A DNA stretch of 64,000 bases from Echinicola pacifica DSM 19836 (GTDB taxonomy: Bacteria > Bacteroidota > Bacteroidia > Cytophagales > Cyclobacteriaceae). Location: contig NZ_KB890739.1 of assembly GCF_000373245.1 (NCBI RefSeq), positions 659,099 to 723,098 on the forward strand, read 5' to 3'. This document shows, piece after piece, positions 45,461 through 53,378 of this stretch. Positions within the stretch are counted from its first letter, which is position 1; every line of letters starts with the position of its first letter. A program made the translations under genes and the position numbers. A model generated the notes under the pieces. That model made no database searches, had not been told where the DNA came from, and saw only the letters and a list, made by a program, of their open reading frames with translations.

Positions 45461-47383
45461 ATGTTATCGATCAATAATTTATCATACTATATAGGGGGGC
45501 GTGCTTTGTACGAAAATGCATCCCTACATATCAAGCCAAAAGATAAGATAGGTTTGGTGGGGCTGAATGGAACAGGAAAGTCCACCTTGCTAAAAATCAT
45601 CAATGGCGATTACCAGCCTTCCAATGGAGAGATCCAAAAGGCCAAGGATTGTACTATTGGCTTTTTGAACCAAGATTTACTGTCTTATCAGTCTGAGGAC
45701 AGTATTTTGGATGTGGCATTGGAAGCATTTAAGGAAACACTCAATTTGCAGGAGGAGATAGAGGCCGTATTGAAGCAGATGGAGACTGATTATTCAGATG
45801 AAATCATAAACCGATTGGCCCAACTTCAAGATAGGTTTGAGGCCAACGAAGGATATACCATTAAGGCCAAAGCCGAGGAAGTGTTGGAGGGAATTGGTTT
45901 TTCTACGCCTGATCTTAAGCGTCCCTTGAAGACTTTTTCGGGAGGATGGAGAATGCGGGTGATGTTAGCCAAGCTGCTTTTGGAAAAGCCTTCCTTGCTG
46001 ATGCTCGATGAACCTACCAACCACCTTGACCTTCCTTCCATCCAATGGGTGGAAAATTACCTCAAGACCTATGAAGGAGCTGTGGTCGTGGTGTCCCACG
46101 ATCAGACCTTCCTGAACAACTGTATAGATACCACTGTGGAGGTAAGCAGGCAATCTCTGACTACCTATGCTGGTAATTATTCTTTCTATAAGTCTGAGAA
46201 GGCCGAAAGAGAGGAGATTCAGCAGAATGCCTTTGAGAATCAGCAGAAGATGATCAAAGATACGGAGCGTTTTATTGAGCGTTTCCGAGCTAAGGCCTCA
46301 AAGTCTAATCAGGTGCAGTCACGAGTGAAAGCTCTCGGCCGCATGGATCGGGTGGATGAAGTTATCAACGATAATATCTCTGTAAACTTCAAATTCAAGT
46401 TCTCCAAGCAATCTGGCAGAGATGTCATCACGCTAGAGGACGTCTCCAAAGCCTATGGAGACCTTACTATCCTGAAGAATACCACCGCCAGAATAGAGAG
46501 AGGAGACAAGATCGCCCTTATTGGAGCCAATGGTAAAGGTAAGTCAACGGTTCTTCGGATTATAGATGGCACTGAGCCGATTAAAGGAGAACGCAAAGAA
46601 GGCTATAACGTGATCAAGTCGTTTTTTGCGCAGCATCAGTTAGAAGCTTTGAATGTGAATAATGAGATCCTTCAGGAAATGGTCCAGGCAGGCAGTGATA
46701 AGACTGAGACGGAGTTGAGAAATGTTCTTGGCTGCTTCTTATTTACCAATGATGATGCCTTTAAGAAAATTAAGGTCTTGTCCGGAGGGGAAAAATCTAG
46801 GGTGGCTTTGGCTAAAACCCTGATCTCTGAGGCCAACTTCCTATTATTGGATGAACCTACCAATCACCTGGATATGCAGTCGGTGAATATTCTTATTCAG
46901 GCTTTGCAGCAGTATGAGGGTACCTTCCTGACCGTATCCCACGATAGGCATTTCATCAAAGGTGTGGCGAATAAAATATGGTATATCGAAAACCATGAGA
47001 TCAAGGAATACCTAGGTACCTATGAGGAGTATGAAGCTTGGAGTGCGAAGCAAACTCCTCAGGCTGCCGTAAGTGCCAAAAAGGAAAAAGTGGCTAAGCC
47101 TAAAGTGCCGAAAACCGATACGGAATTCAGCCAGCTTTCCAAAGCCCTAAAGGGTAAGAAAAAGGAAGTATCCGATATGGAGCTGATCATCATGGAGCTA
47201 GAGGAGCAAAAAGGAAAAATTGAATCTCAACTGGCAGATCCTAAAGTGTTCGAAGATCAGGATAAATTGGCTTCCTTGAATGATAATTATCAAAAGCTGA
47301 TCACCAAAGAAAAGAAATTCACGGCTGATTGGGAGAAGCTCTTAGAGGAAGTGGAAGAGCTAGAGATGGAGCTTTCAGAATAA
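45461..47383 (+). CDS. ABC-F family ATPase
   Basis: The start at 45461 (MLSINNLSYYIGGRALYENA) gives 640 residues; an in-frame ATG at 45422 precedes a promoter-like element. It has two ABC cassettes and no membrane domain: Walker A GLNGTGKST and GANGKGKST, signatures TFSGGWRMR and LSGGEKSRVALAKTL, and LLMLDEPTNHLD and LLLDEPTNHLD Walker B motifs. Both Walker A threonines and both signatures are intact. The linker and a C-terminal coiled coil (about 560-640, rich in Lys and Glu) are typical of ABC-F proteins that act on the ribosome. It is closer to the Uup/YheS type than to antibiotic-resistance factors, but this is not decidable here. Confidence 0.92.
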   Translation: MLSINNLSYYIGGRALYENASLHIKPKDKIGLVGLNGTGKSTLLKIINGDYQPSNGEIQKAKDCTIGFLNQDLLSYQSEDSILDVALEAFKETLNLQEEIEAVLKQMETDYSDEIINRLAQLQDRFEANEGYTIKAKAEEVLEGIGFSTPDLKRPLKTFSGGWRMRVMLAKLLLEKPSLLMLDEPTNHLDLPSIQWVENYLKTYEGAVVVVSHDQTFLNNCIDTTVEVSRQSLTTYAGNYSFYKSEKAEREEIQQNAFENQQKMIKDTERFIERFRAKASKSNQVQSRVKALGRMDRVDEVINDNISVNFKFKFSKQSGRDVITLEDVSKAYGDLTILKNTTARIERGDKIALIGANGKGKSTVLRIIDGTEPIKGERKEGYNVIKSFFAQHQLEALNVNNEILQEMVQAGSDKTETELRNVLGCFLFTNDDAFKKIKVLSGGEKSRVALAKTLISEANFLLLDEPTNHLDMQSVNILIQALQQYEGTFLTVSHDRHFIKGVANKIWYIENHEIKEYLGTYEEYEAWSAKQTPQAAVSAKKEKVAKPKVPKTDTEFSQLSKALKGKKKEVSDMELIIMELEEQKGKIESQLADPKVFEDQDKLASLNDNYQKLITKEKKFTADWEKLLEEVEELEMELSE

Positions 47384-47404
47384 ACTTCTATTTAAAGCCG
47401 ATTT

Positions 47405-47443
47405 AAAATGCCAGGATGTAAGGTTTACGTCCTGGCATTTTTA
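47405..47443 (+). terminator. Terminator of the ABC-F gene
   Basis: AAAATGCCAGGA (47405-47416) and TCCTGGCATTTT (47430-47441) pair perfectly over 12 bp, followed by T-rich sequence, 21 nt after the stop. Confidence 0.88.
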
Positions 47444-47487
47444 TTGGTAGTCAGTTTATTATTATCTTGTTACAAATACACGATTTG

Positions 47488-48750
47488 ATGAAGCAAGTAC
47501 TATTTTTGATTATGATGATTATGCCTCTGGCTCTTCGGGCTCAGGCGGTTTTGGAGGATGAGGTGATGGAGGAAAATATCCAATCTGTCCAGATTTATTG
47601 GCAGGGAGCGACTATAAGTGCTCAGATGAATGCGCCCATTGCGCCACTTGGCAGTGCTGGATTGGTGTTGGAATTTGATGATTTGGCTTTTGAGCCGGAT
47701 CGATACCGCTGTACCTTGATTCATTGCAATGCAGACTGGACCAGCTCTTCCTTGAAGTCTGCAGATTACCTGCGGCAATTTAATGAGTTCAATATCATAA
47801 ATTACGATTACAGCATCAATACCCGTATTCCTTATGTTCATTATAGCTTTGATATTCCGCCAGTGGCCAAGTCCGGCAACTATATTATCAAGGTATATCG
47901 GGAAGGGGCCAAGGATGAAGTAATCCTGACGAGGCGGTTTATGGTATATGAAGAGCAACTAGGGGTAGCAGTGGATTTATTGCCACCTAATCAAAGCCAA
48001 AGTAGGAGATCTGGTCAGCAGATCGATGTTATGGTAAATTATGGTGGCCGTGAATTGAAGAATCCTTTGGAGACCGTCACTTTAGTCGTGAGGCAAAACC
48101 AACGCTGGGATAATGCTAAGGTGAGCACTAAGCCCTCATTTATCAGAGAAGGGCAAGGGCAATTGGAATATCAATTTTTTGATGGTTCCAATATCTTTGA
48201 TGCTGGGAATGAGTTCAGGTTTGTGGACTTAAGGTATGTGCGGACCACCGGGCGAAATATCGCTGAGATCAGGATGGAAGAAGATGTGGTATATGCCACC
48301 GCAGCGATCAATGAGATAAGAGCGGAGGAGACTTATTTAGAATATTTGGACCTAAATGGCCAGTATATTGTGCAGAATCAGGAGCGTGGCAATCCTCATT
48401 TGGAAAGCGAGTATGTTTTGGTGACTTTTAATACCAAATGGCCCAAAGAAGCGGCGCTAAAGCCTTACCTTTTTGGGAAGATGACGAATTGGGGGAGAAG
48501 TCCGATGGCGAAGATGGAATGGTCCGAGGGACTTGGTTTGTACCAATCCACGCTTTTACTAAAGCAGGGCTGGTACGATTATCAAGTGGCTTTCCAGACG
48601 GAGCAAGGCTGGGACACGATGAGTTTTGAGGGGAGTCATTTTCAGACCGAAAATGAATATGATATTTTGGTTTACTATCGGGAGTTTGGTTCGCGCTATG
48701 ACGAATTGATAGGATATAGTCGTGTAAACGCAAATAATAGGCGGTTTTAG
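47488..48750 (+). CDS. Type IX secretion system plug-domain protein (DUF5103)
   Basis: The start at 47488 gives 420 residues with a cleaved signal peptide (MKQVLFLIMMIMPLALRAQA). An in-frame TTG seven codons earlier is not needed. Residues about 30-150 match the plug domain (IQSVQIYWQGATISAQMN, LVLEFDDLAFEPDRYRCTLIHCNADW, FNEFNIINYDYSINTRIPYVHY), followed by beta-rich domains (YGGRELKNPLETVTLVVRQN; LFGKMTNWGRSPMAKMEW). In Flavobacterium the plug protein closes the SprA outer-membrane translocon of the type IX secretion system. It shares a bidirectional terminator with the convergent Cas6-like gene. Confidence 0.85.
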   Translation: MKQVLFLIMMIMPLALRAQAVLEDEVMEENIQSVQIYWQGATISAQMNAPIAPLGSAGLVLEFDDLAFEPDRYRCTLIHCNADWTSSSLKSADYLRQFNEFNIINYDYSINTRIPYVHYSFDIPPVAKSGNYIIKVYREGAKDEVILTRRFMVYEEQLGVAVDLLPPNQSQSRRSGQQIDVMVNYGGRELKNPLETVTLVVRQNQRWDNAKVSTKPSFIREGQGQLEYQFFDGSNIFDAGNEFRFVDLRYVRTTGRNIAEIRMEEDVVYATAAINEIRAEETYLEYLDLNGQYIVQNQERGNPHLESEYVLVTFNTKWPKEAALKPYLFGKMTNWGRSPMAKMEWSEGLGLYQSTLLLKQGWYDYQVAFQTEQGWDTMSFEGSHFQTENEYDILVYYREFGSRYDELIGYSRVNANNRRF

Positions 48751-48755
48751 GTCAT

Positions 48756-48792
48756 AAAAAAAGCCCGGAATTAATTTCCGGGCTTTTTTTTT
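48756..48792. terminator. Bidirectional terminator between the T9SS plug and Cas6-like genes
   Basis: GCCCGGAA (48763-48770) and TTCCGGGC (48776-48783) form an 8-bp GC-rich stem with loop TTAAT, flanked by A and T runs of at least seven on both sides, so it works in both directions. The minus-strand T run is on the low-coordinate side and overlaps the gene end by design. Confidence 0.92.
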
Positions 48793-49663
48793 AATCTTCG
48801 CTTTCATCTTTTGAAGATTCAGACGAATTAGATTGCTGTTGTCTGGATCTGTAAGGGACGAAACCTTCGCGCTTAAACTTATAAGGTTCGGTACGTTGAC
48901 TTGGGGAGTTATTGGCCAGGTCGAGCATACCAAAACCTTTATGAGTAAAGGCGCCTAAACCGCATTTGAAGACGAAGTCTTGCACTTCATGGGCTGCATA
49001 TAAGGTAAATGGCAGGGTGTAGCCTCTTACTTCATACTTGACATCCATATCATATACGGAGTAGATTCTAGCAAATTTTTTCTGTTGCTCTTTGAGCTTA
49101 TTTACGTAATTCATATCAGGTACCACCTGGAATTTGAAGAACGATTCCATTTGCTCCTGAGTGTACCATCCGGAGCGTTCCATTCTGGTAAGGGTAGATT
49201 CATAGAGCAGATCAGAGAATTCGTCTGTATCTGGGTTAATGAATCGTTTTCCAGAGTCGTCATCGAATGTAGGAGAAAGCAATACGAGCGGAGAGATACA
49301 AACGAACTTGTTTGAAGGTTCTAATTCCGGTTCGGATTCTTTTTCGGTGTACTCAGGGGAGATGATGAGGTTTCCTAACTCAATTTTTGGCGTTTTAAAT
49401 ACTTGCTCTAGCAAATAGTCAATAAAGTCTTCATTGGGTGATGAAAGCACTAGGGTAACCAAGCTGGAGTAATAATGAAGGCCACTTCGACTTACTTTGG
49501 TCTGACCTTTAAGGCCAGAGAAGTTGAAGTAATTGTAGTTGAAAAACTCTTCACGTCCACCTTTAACGATCAGACCTTTAAGGAATTGGGCCAAGATGTA
49601 CTGGTGGTGAAAGGGTAAATAAGCGCCTTTGTTCTTTAACGAAAATATCAATCTAATTCTCAC
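48791..49663 (-). CDS. Orphan Cas6-like RNA-binding protein
   Basis: A 290-residue protein with two RAMP-type (ferredoxin-like) halves. The N-terminus MRIRLIFSLKNKGAYLPFHHQYILAQFLKGLI, with the FxFS strand YFNFSGLKGQ (residues 45-54), and the glycine-rich C-terminal loop CGLGAFTHKGFGMLDL (234-249) are Cas6 signatures. Cas6 usually cleaves CRISPR repeats with a histidine between the first helix and the FxFS strand; here that segment (residues 29-45) contains no His. No CRISPR array and no other cas gene is in the window. The serine- and acid-rich tail (about 270-290) is extra. It follows ychF on the same strand after 114 nt. I call it a Cas6 homologue with a probable non-CRISPR role. Confidence 0.75.
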   Translation of the reverse strand: MRIRLIFSLKNKGAYLPFHHQYILAQFLKGLIVKGGREEFFNYNYFNFSGLKGQTKVSRSGLHYYSSLVTLVLSSPNEDFIDYLLEQVFKTPKIELGNLIISPEYTEKESEPELEPSNKFVCISPLVLLSPTFDDDSGKRFINPDTDEFSDLLYESTLTRMERSGWYTQEQMESFFKFQVVPDMNYVNKLKEQQKKFARIYSVYDMDVKYEVRGYTLPFTLYAAHEVQDFVFKCGLGAFTHKGFGMLDLANNSPSQRTEPYKFKREGFVPYRSRQQQSNSSESSKDESED

Positions 49664-49748
49664 GGCATTAAAAATAAAATGTTAAACAATGATTAAATTT
49701 TATTATTCTCTGTTAATAGGTATAACGTTATAATAATTAAATCATTCG

Positions 49749-49756
49749 CAAAATTA
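49749..49756 (-). promoter_or_regulatory. Possible -7 element of the Cas6-like gene
   Basis: The plus strand CAAAATTA is TAATTTTG on the minus strand, matching TAnnTTTG, 85 nt upstream of the Cas6-like start. No -33 box is visible at 19 nt, since ychF ends nearby. Confidence 0.4.
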
Positions 49757-49777
49757 CAAGAAATTTCGAATATTTTA

Positions 49778-50875
49778 TTATACGTTAAACCTAAAATGCA
49801 TGATGTCGCCATCTTTCACGACATATTCCTTGCCTTCGATGGCGATTTTACCGTTTTCACGGCATGCACCTTCAGTTTTAAAAGCTTCATAATCGGGTAA
49901 TTTGATCACTTCAGCTTTGATGAATCCCCGCTCAAAATCAGTGTGGATAACTCCTGCTGCTGCTGGAGCTTTCCAACCTTTGCGGATGGTCCATGCTCGC
50001 ACTTCCTGCTTGCCGGCTGTAAAATAAGTAATAAGATCTAATAAGGAATAAGCACCGCGAATCAGTTTATAGAGGCCACTTTCCTCCAAACCGTACTCGC
50101 CCAAAAACATTTCTTTTTCCTCAGGATCATCAAATTCTGCAATTTGTGATTCGATAGCTGCGCACAGGACAATGACTTCCGCGTGCTCATCTTTCACATT
50201 TTCCCTTAATTTCTCTACAAGATCATTACCGGTAAGGATGCTCCCCTCATCGACATTGGCCACATAAAGCACCGGCTTGATGGTAAGCAAATGGATGTCG
50301 CGCACGGCCTCCAATTCCTCTTCTTCCACTTCTACCGCACGGGCATTTTTGCCTGCTTCTAAGCCCGCTTTGAATCTTTCTAGGATTTCAAGCTCTTTCC
50401 TTGCCTTGGCATCGCCAGACTTGGCTACTTTAAGCAGGCGGCTGATTTTCTTTTCTACCGACTCCAGGTCTTTCAGCTGAAGCTCGGTGTCAATAACTTC
50501 CTTATCGAAAAGTGGATCCACTGAGCCAGCAACATGGACCACATTATCATCTTCAAAACATCTGATAACGTGTACAATTGCATCCACCTCACGGATATTA
50601 GCTAGGAATTTATTACCTAAACCTTCCCCTTTGCTGGCACCTTTTACCAGTCCTGCAATATCTACAAATTCAATTACTGTAGGCATTACACGCTCTGGAA
50701 CTACTAGTTTTTCCAAAATCTGAAGTCTGCTGTCAGGAACAGTCACCACTCCCACATTCGGTTCGATGGTACAAAATGGGAAGTTAGCTGCTTCAGCTTT
50801 TGCACTACTAAGTGCATTGAATAAGGTTGATTTACCGACGTTGGGAAGCCCAACTATACCACACTGTAAAGCCAT
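49778..50875 (-). CDS. ychF: Ribosome-binding ATPase YchF
   Basis: A 365-residue Obg-family P-loop protein that binds ribosomes. Residues about 1-275 form the G-domain: the Walker [10 protein letters not shown] (residues 8-16), [19 protein letters not shown] and the switch segments. The fourth nucleotide-specificity motif is the YchF-type replacement (YVANVDE), which explains the preference for ATP over GTP. A helical insert lies near 120-200 and the C-terminal TGS domain ends in [12 protein letters not shown]. It starts 12 nt after the AI-2E transporter gene, so these two are likely one operon. Confidence 0.96.
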   Translation of the reverse strand: MALQCGIVGLPNVGKSTLFNALSSAKAEAANFPFCTIEPNVGVVTVPDSRLQILEKLVVPERVMPTVIEFVDIAGLVKGASKGEGLGNKFLANIREVDAIVHVIRCFEDDNVVHVAGSVDPLFDKEVIDTELQLKDLESVEKKISRLLKVAKSGDAKARKELEILERFKAGLEAGKNARAVEVEEEELEAVRDIHLLTIKPVLYVANVDEGSILTGNDLVEKLRENVKDEHAEVIVLCAAIESQIAEFDDPEEKEMFLGEYGLEESGLYKLIRGAYSLLDLITYFTAGKQEVRAWTIRKGWKAPAAAGVIHTDFERGFIKAEVIKLPDYEAFKTEGACRENGKIAIEGKEYVVKDGDIMHFRFNV

Positions 50876-50887
50876 TTATTTTACTGC

Positions 50888-51973
50888 TTATTTTATTTTA
50901 AAGATGCGGTACTCTTTATATCCTTTATAAAATTCCTGAATAGAAACTCTGAAAATCGTATAAACTGGAATGGCAAATATCATTCCGAGTACCCCGCCGA
51001 CTTTGGCACCTGCAAAGATAATAACAAATATTTCAAGTGGATGGGCTTTTACTGATTTCGAGAAAATTAATGGTTGTAAAAATATATTATCAGCAAGCTG
51101 TACCACAGAGAATACCGACAATATCTTTAAAACAAATAGGGGCATTTCCTGCGCATCCATATAATCACCAGTAATCAAGCCTACCATTACTCCAAAAGTA
51201 GCACCCAATATGGGCCCAGCGTAAGGGATAAGATTGGCCACTGCCGCAAAAACCCCGATAGTGAGTGCATAATCCACTCCCACTATCGCCAAGCCAGTAG
51301 AGGCAATCGTGAAAATAGCTATCATCTGTATCAGTAAACCTACCAAATAATTGGAAAGTAGGCGTTCCACCTTATGAAAAGTGGCTACCGACAACTCAAA
51401 ATATTCATTGGGTACTAAGTTAATAATGTTTCTTCGTAATAAACCATTCTCCAGCAAAAGAAAAAACGAAATAAATACCACCGCCAATACAGATATAAGT
51501 ACTGTACTGGTCGCATTGATCAGGCCATTGATGAATCCTTGGAAGTTGATCTCGCTAATACTGGCCAAAATAGTACTTTTTACCTGCCCAAATAAATGGC
51601 CTGGGGAATTGCTGGTAAGATTTAACCGGATAAGGAATGCTTCAAAATGATCTACTGGCCTTTTTATTTGTTCGTATATAAATTCTATATCCACATTTTG
51701 AATGACTTCCACCTGTGCGATGATCAGAGGGATGAAAAGTAGTGTAATGGCGAAGAGCACTAAGCTGATCGTGGCGAAGGAAAACATAATGGCAAACCAA
51801 CGTGGGATATTGTGACCAAAAATATGGACGCTGCTGATGCGGTTGGTCATAGGGCGTAAGGCCGCAGCAATGACTAAAGAGATAATCAGATAAAAAGCAA
51901 TATTAGAAAAATACCAGCCCACCAATAATAGTACGACTAGAAATACCAATACCGAAATGATAAGTTTCTGCAT
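50888..51973 (-). CDS. AI-2E family transporter (PerM-like)
   Basis: The start at 51973 gives 361 residues; an ATG at 52018 adds 15 residues with no support. The protein has about eight hydrophobic segments in the order of the PerM/TqsA family, for instance LIISVLVFLVVLLLVGWYFS at the start and FVIIFAGAKVGGVLGMIFAIPVYT near the end. The region FFLLLENGLLRRN and NLIPYAGPILGATFGV are family landmarks. Family members export signalling molecules such as AI-2 or act in ion export; the substrate cannot be inferred. It starts the ychF transcript. Confidence 0.88.
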   Translation of the reverse strand: MQKLIISVLVFLVVLLLVGWYFSNIAFYLIISLVIAAALRPMTNRISSVHIFGHNIPRWFAIMFSFATISLVLFAITLLFIPLIIAQVEVIQNVDIEFIYEQIKRPVDHFEAFLIRLNLTSNSPGHLFGQVKSTILASISEINFQGFINGLINATSTVLISVLAVVFISFFLLLENGLLRRNIINLVPNEYFELSVATFHKVERLLSNYLVGLLIQMIAIFTIASTGLAIVGVDYALTIGVFAAVANLIPYAGPILGATFGVMVGLITGDYMDAQEMPLFVLKILSVFSVVQLADNIFLQPLIFSKSVKAHPLEIFVIIFAGAKVGGVLGMIFAIPVYTIFRVSIQEFYKGYKEYRIFKIK

Positions 51974-51980
51974 GGTGTAA

Positions 51981-52076
51981 AAATAAAAAAAGATTGAACC
52001 CATCCCACTACTGACCAAAGTATTTTTGTGTTCAGATAGGCAGGTATTATAAAATACCTGAAAATAGGTTCAATCT
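51981..52076. repeat. Nested inverted repeats upstream of the AI-2E gene
   Basis: Outer arms AGATTGAACC (51991-52000) and GGTTCAATCT (52067-52076) are perfect complements 66 nt apart, with an inner hairpin CAGGTATT (52041-52048) and AATACCTG (52053-52060). On the minus strand the outer stem is followed by a T-rich run (51990-51981) that ends 8 nt before the AI-2E start. It could be an untidy terminator for the DUF3276 gene or a folded 5' leader of the transporter gene. Confidence 0.6.
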
Positions 52077-52103
52077 CAGTAATTTTTTAAGATAAAGCAG
52101 GAC

Positions 52104-52448
52104 TTAATCCCACTTCAGGTCGTCTCCGAAATTGTTCTCAGAGCTGGTTTCTGTTTCTGCTTCTGCTTCGTATTGAGAAAAGTCAAAATCAGCCATTAAT
52201 TCATTTTTCACATGGTCAACGGTGTCCTGAAGGGCATCTACGAATTTAGCAAAATCTTCCTTATACAAGAAAATCTTATGCTTTTCATAAACGAAGTTAT
52301 CATCGCGAATTTTACGTTTACTCTCAGTGATGGTCAGGTAATAGTCGTTAGACCGTGTAGCTTTTACGTCAAAAAAGTAAGTCCTTTTTCCAGCTTTCAC
52401 TTTTTTAGAGAAAATTTCCTCTCTGTCGTTTCCTTTATGCTCTTCCAC
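52104..52448 (-). CDS. PUR-alpha-like single-stranded nucleic acid-binding protein (DUF3276)
   Basis: A 114-residue protein with the PUR repeat: REEIFSKKVKAGKRTYFFDVK, SNDYYLTITESKR and a second beta-sheet segment FLYKEDFAKFVDALQDT. The C-terminal 35 residues are acidic (QYEAEAETETSSENNFGDD). The family is found in Bacteroidota and spirochaetes, and Borrelia relatives bind single-stranded nucleic acid with a purine-rich preference. Single gene with no nearby partner. Confidence 0.88.
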   Translation of the reverse strand: MEEHKGNDREEIFSKKVKAGKRTYFFDVKATRSNDYYLTITESKRKIRDDNFVYEKHKIFLYKEDFAKFVDALQDTVDHVKNELMADFDFSQYEAEAETETSSENNFGDDLKWD

Positions 52449-52611
52449 TTTCCAAAATTTTAAATTACTTGTTTCAAGGATTTTTTATACGAGTGACAAG
52501 TTAAACCAATTCATAATTTAAATTCAAGGTCTTGACAGGTTTTTTTTACTATACAGGTGATTTTTTTGGTCTGCCGCGCAAAAATCAATATAAATCTCTA
52601 AAAAATAGGCT

Positions 52612-52640
52612 AAAAAAAAAGAGTGGCTTGGCCACTCTTT
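52612..52640 (-). terminator. Terminator of the ferredoxin gene
   Basis: On the minus strand AAAGAGTGGC (52640-52631 complement) pairs with GCCACTCTTT over 10 bp with loop CAA, followed by a run of at least eight T. It is 5 nt past the stop codon. Confidence 0.9.
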
Positions 52641-52645
52641 CAATG

Positions 52646-52993
52646 TTATTCTGCATGTAAGAACTGCTTTTTCAAGAGTAGTTCCTCTTCTGATTCTGGA
52701 TGGTCAGGATCATCCACACAACAATCGACCGGACAAACAGCCGCACACTGCGGTTCCTCGTGAAAACCGGTACATTCGGTACATTTTCCAGTAACTATAT
52801 AATAAAACTCATCAGAAACAGCCTCTTGAGGCTCCTCAGCGTCAACTACGGTGCCGTCTTCAAGCTTAACTTCTTTAAGTTCTGTGCCTCCGCCCCAAGT
52901 CCACTCGATGCCACCTTCGTAGATCGCAGTGTTTGGACATTCAGGCTCGCATGCACCACAGTTGATGCATTCGTCAGTTATCATTATTGCCAT
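52646..52993 (-). CDS. Two-cluster [4Fe-4S] ferredoxin
   Basis: A 115-residue protein with two clusters. The first [15 protein letters not shown] (residues 9-23) is the classic CxxCxxCxxxCP motif; the second is [22 protein letters not shown] (near residues 73-94), where a longer loop separates the cysteine pairs. Between them is an acidic insert (residues 30-65) with [14 protein letters not shown]. It is a low-potential electron carrier. It is divergent from the acyl-CoA reductase gene, a pairing that suggests it may feed electrons to that enzyme or share its regulation; this is an inference. Confidence 0.92.
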   Translation of the reverse strand: MAIMITDECINCGACEPECPNTAIYEGGIEWTWGGGTELKEVKLEDGTVVDAEEPQEAVSDEFYYIVTGKCTECTGFHEEPQCAAVCPVDCCVDDPDHPESEEELLLKKQFLHAE

Positions 52994-53020
52994 TACAATC
53001 TCCTTTTATTATTTCCACTC

Positions 53021-53051
53021 CAAAATTAAGAAGCATATAACAATATACCAA
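53021..53051 (-). promoter_or_regulatory. Ferredoxin gene promoter
   Basis: TAATTTTG (53028-53021) with TTGG (53051-53048) about 19-20 nt upstream fits the Bacteroidota consensus on the minus strand, 28 nt before the ferredoxin ATG. Confidence 0.7.
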
Positions 53052-53344
53052 TATAAATGTTGATCCACTGAATAATTTATAATGAATCTATGCTGATCGC
53101 GAAATATACATAAGAGCACTTACTTACAAAACACCAGTATTAAGCCCTTAGTACGCCTATATTGTCATTGCTAATGGTGGTTGTTTCAATAATTCAATTC
53201 AGGCCAGTAATTACCAGTTAGAATGAATGAAATACCTGTCATACTAAAATACAGTACGGCCTTATGGCGGTAGTTGTTGTATTCATTTGTATCAGGATAA
53301 TAAGGCTTATGATTTTCAAATTCACTTTTTCTAACTAAAATAAA
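53052..53344. other. Intergenic region between ferredoxin and acyl-CoA reductase
   Basis: With its promoters this gap is 385 nt. A minus-strand frame at 53186-53728 overlaps the reductase antisense and lacks protein features, so I reject it. I see nothing else. Confidence 0.5.
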
Positions 53345-53352
53345 TATCTTTG
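53345..53352 (+). promoter_or_regulatory. -7 element of the acyl-CoA reductase gene
   Basis: TATCTTTG fits TAnnTTTG and is 27 nt before the ATG at 53379. A -33 TTTG at 19 nt is not clear. Confidence 0.6.
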
Positions 53353-53378
53353 TGTCTTCACAAAATGGGACATTATAA

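Noticed and set aside
48791-52018. A CRISPR array to go with the Cas6-like gene
   Set aside because: I found no direct repeats with regular spacers in the gaps near this gene or in other gaps of the window.
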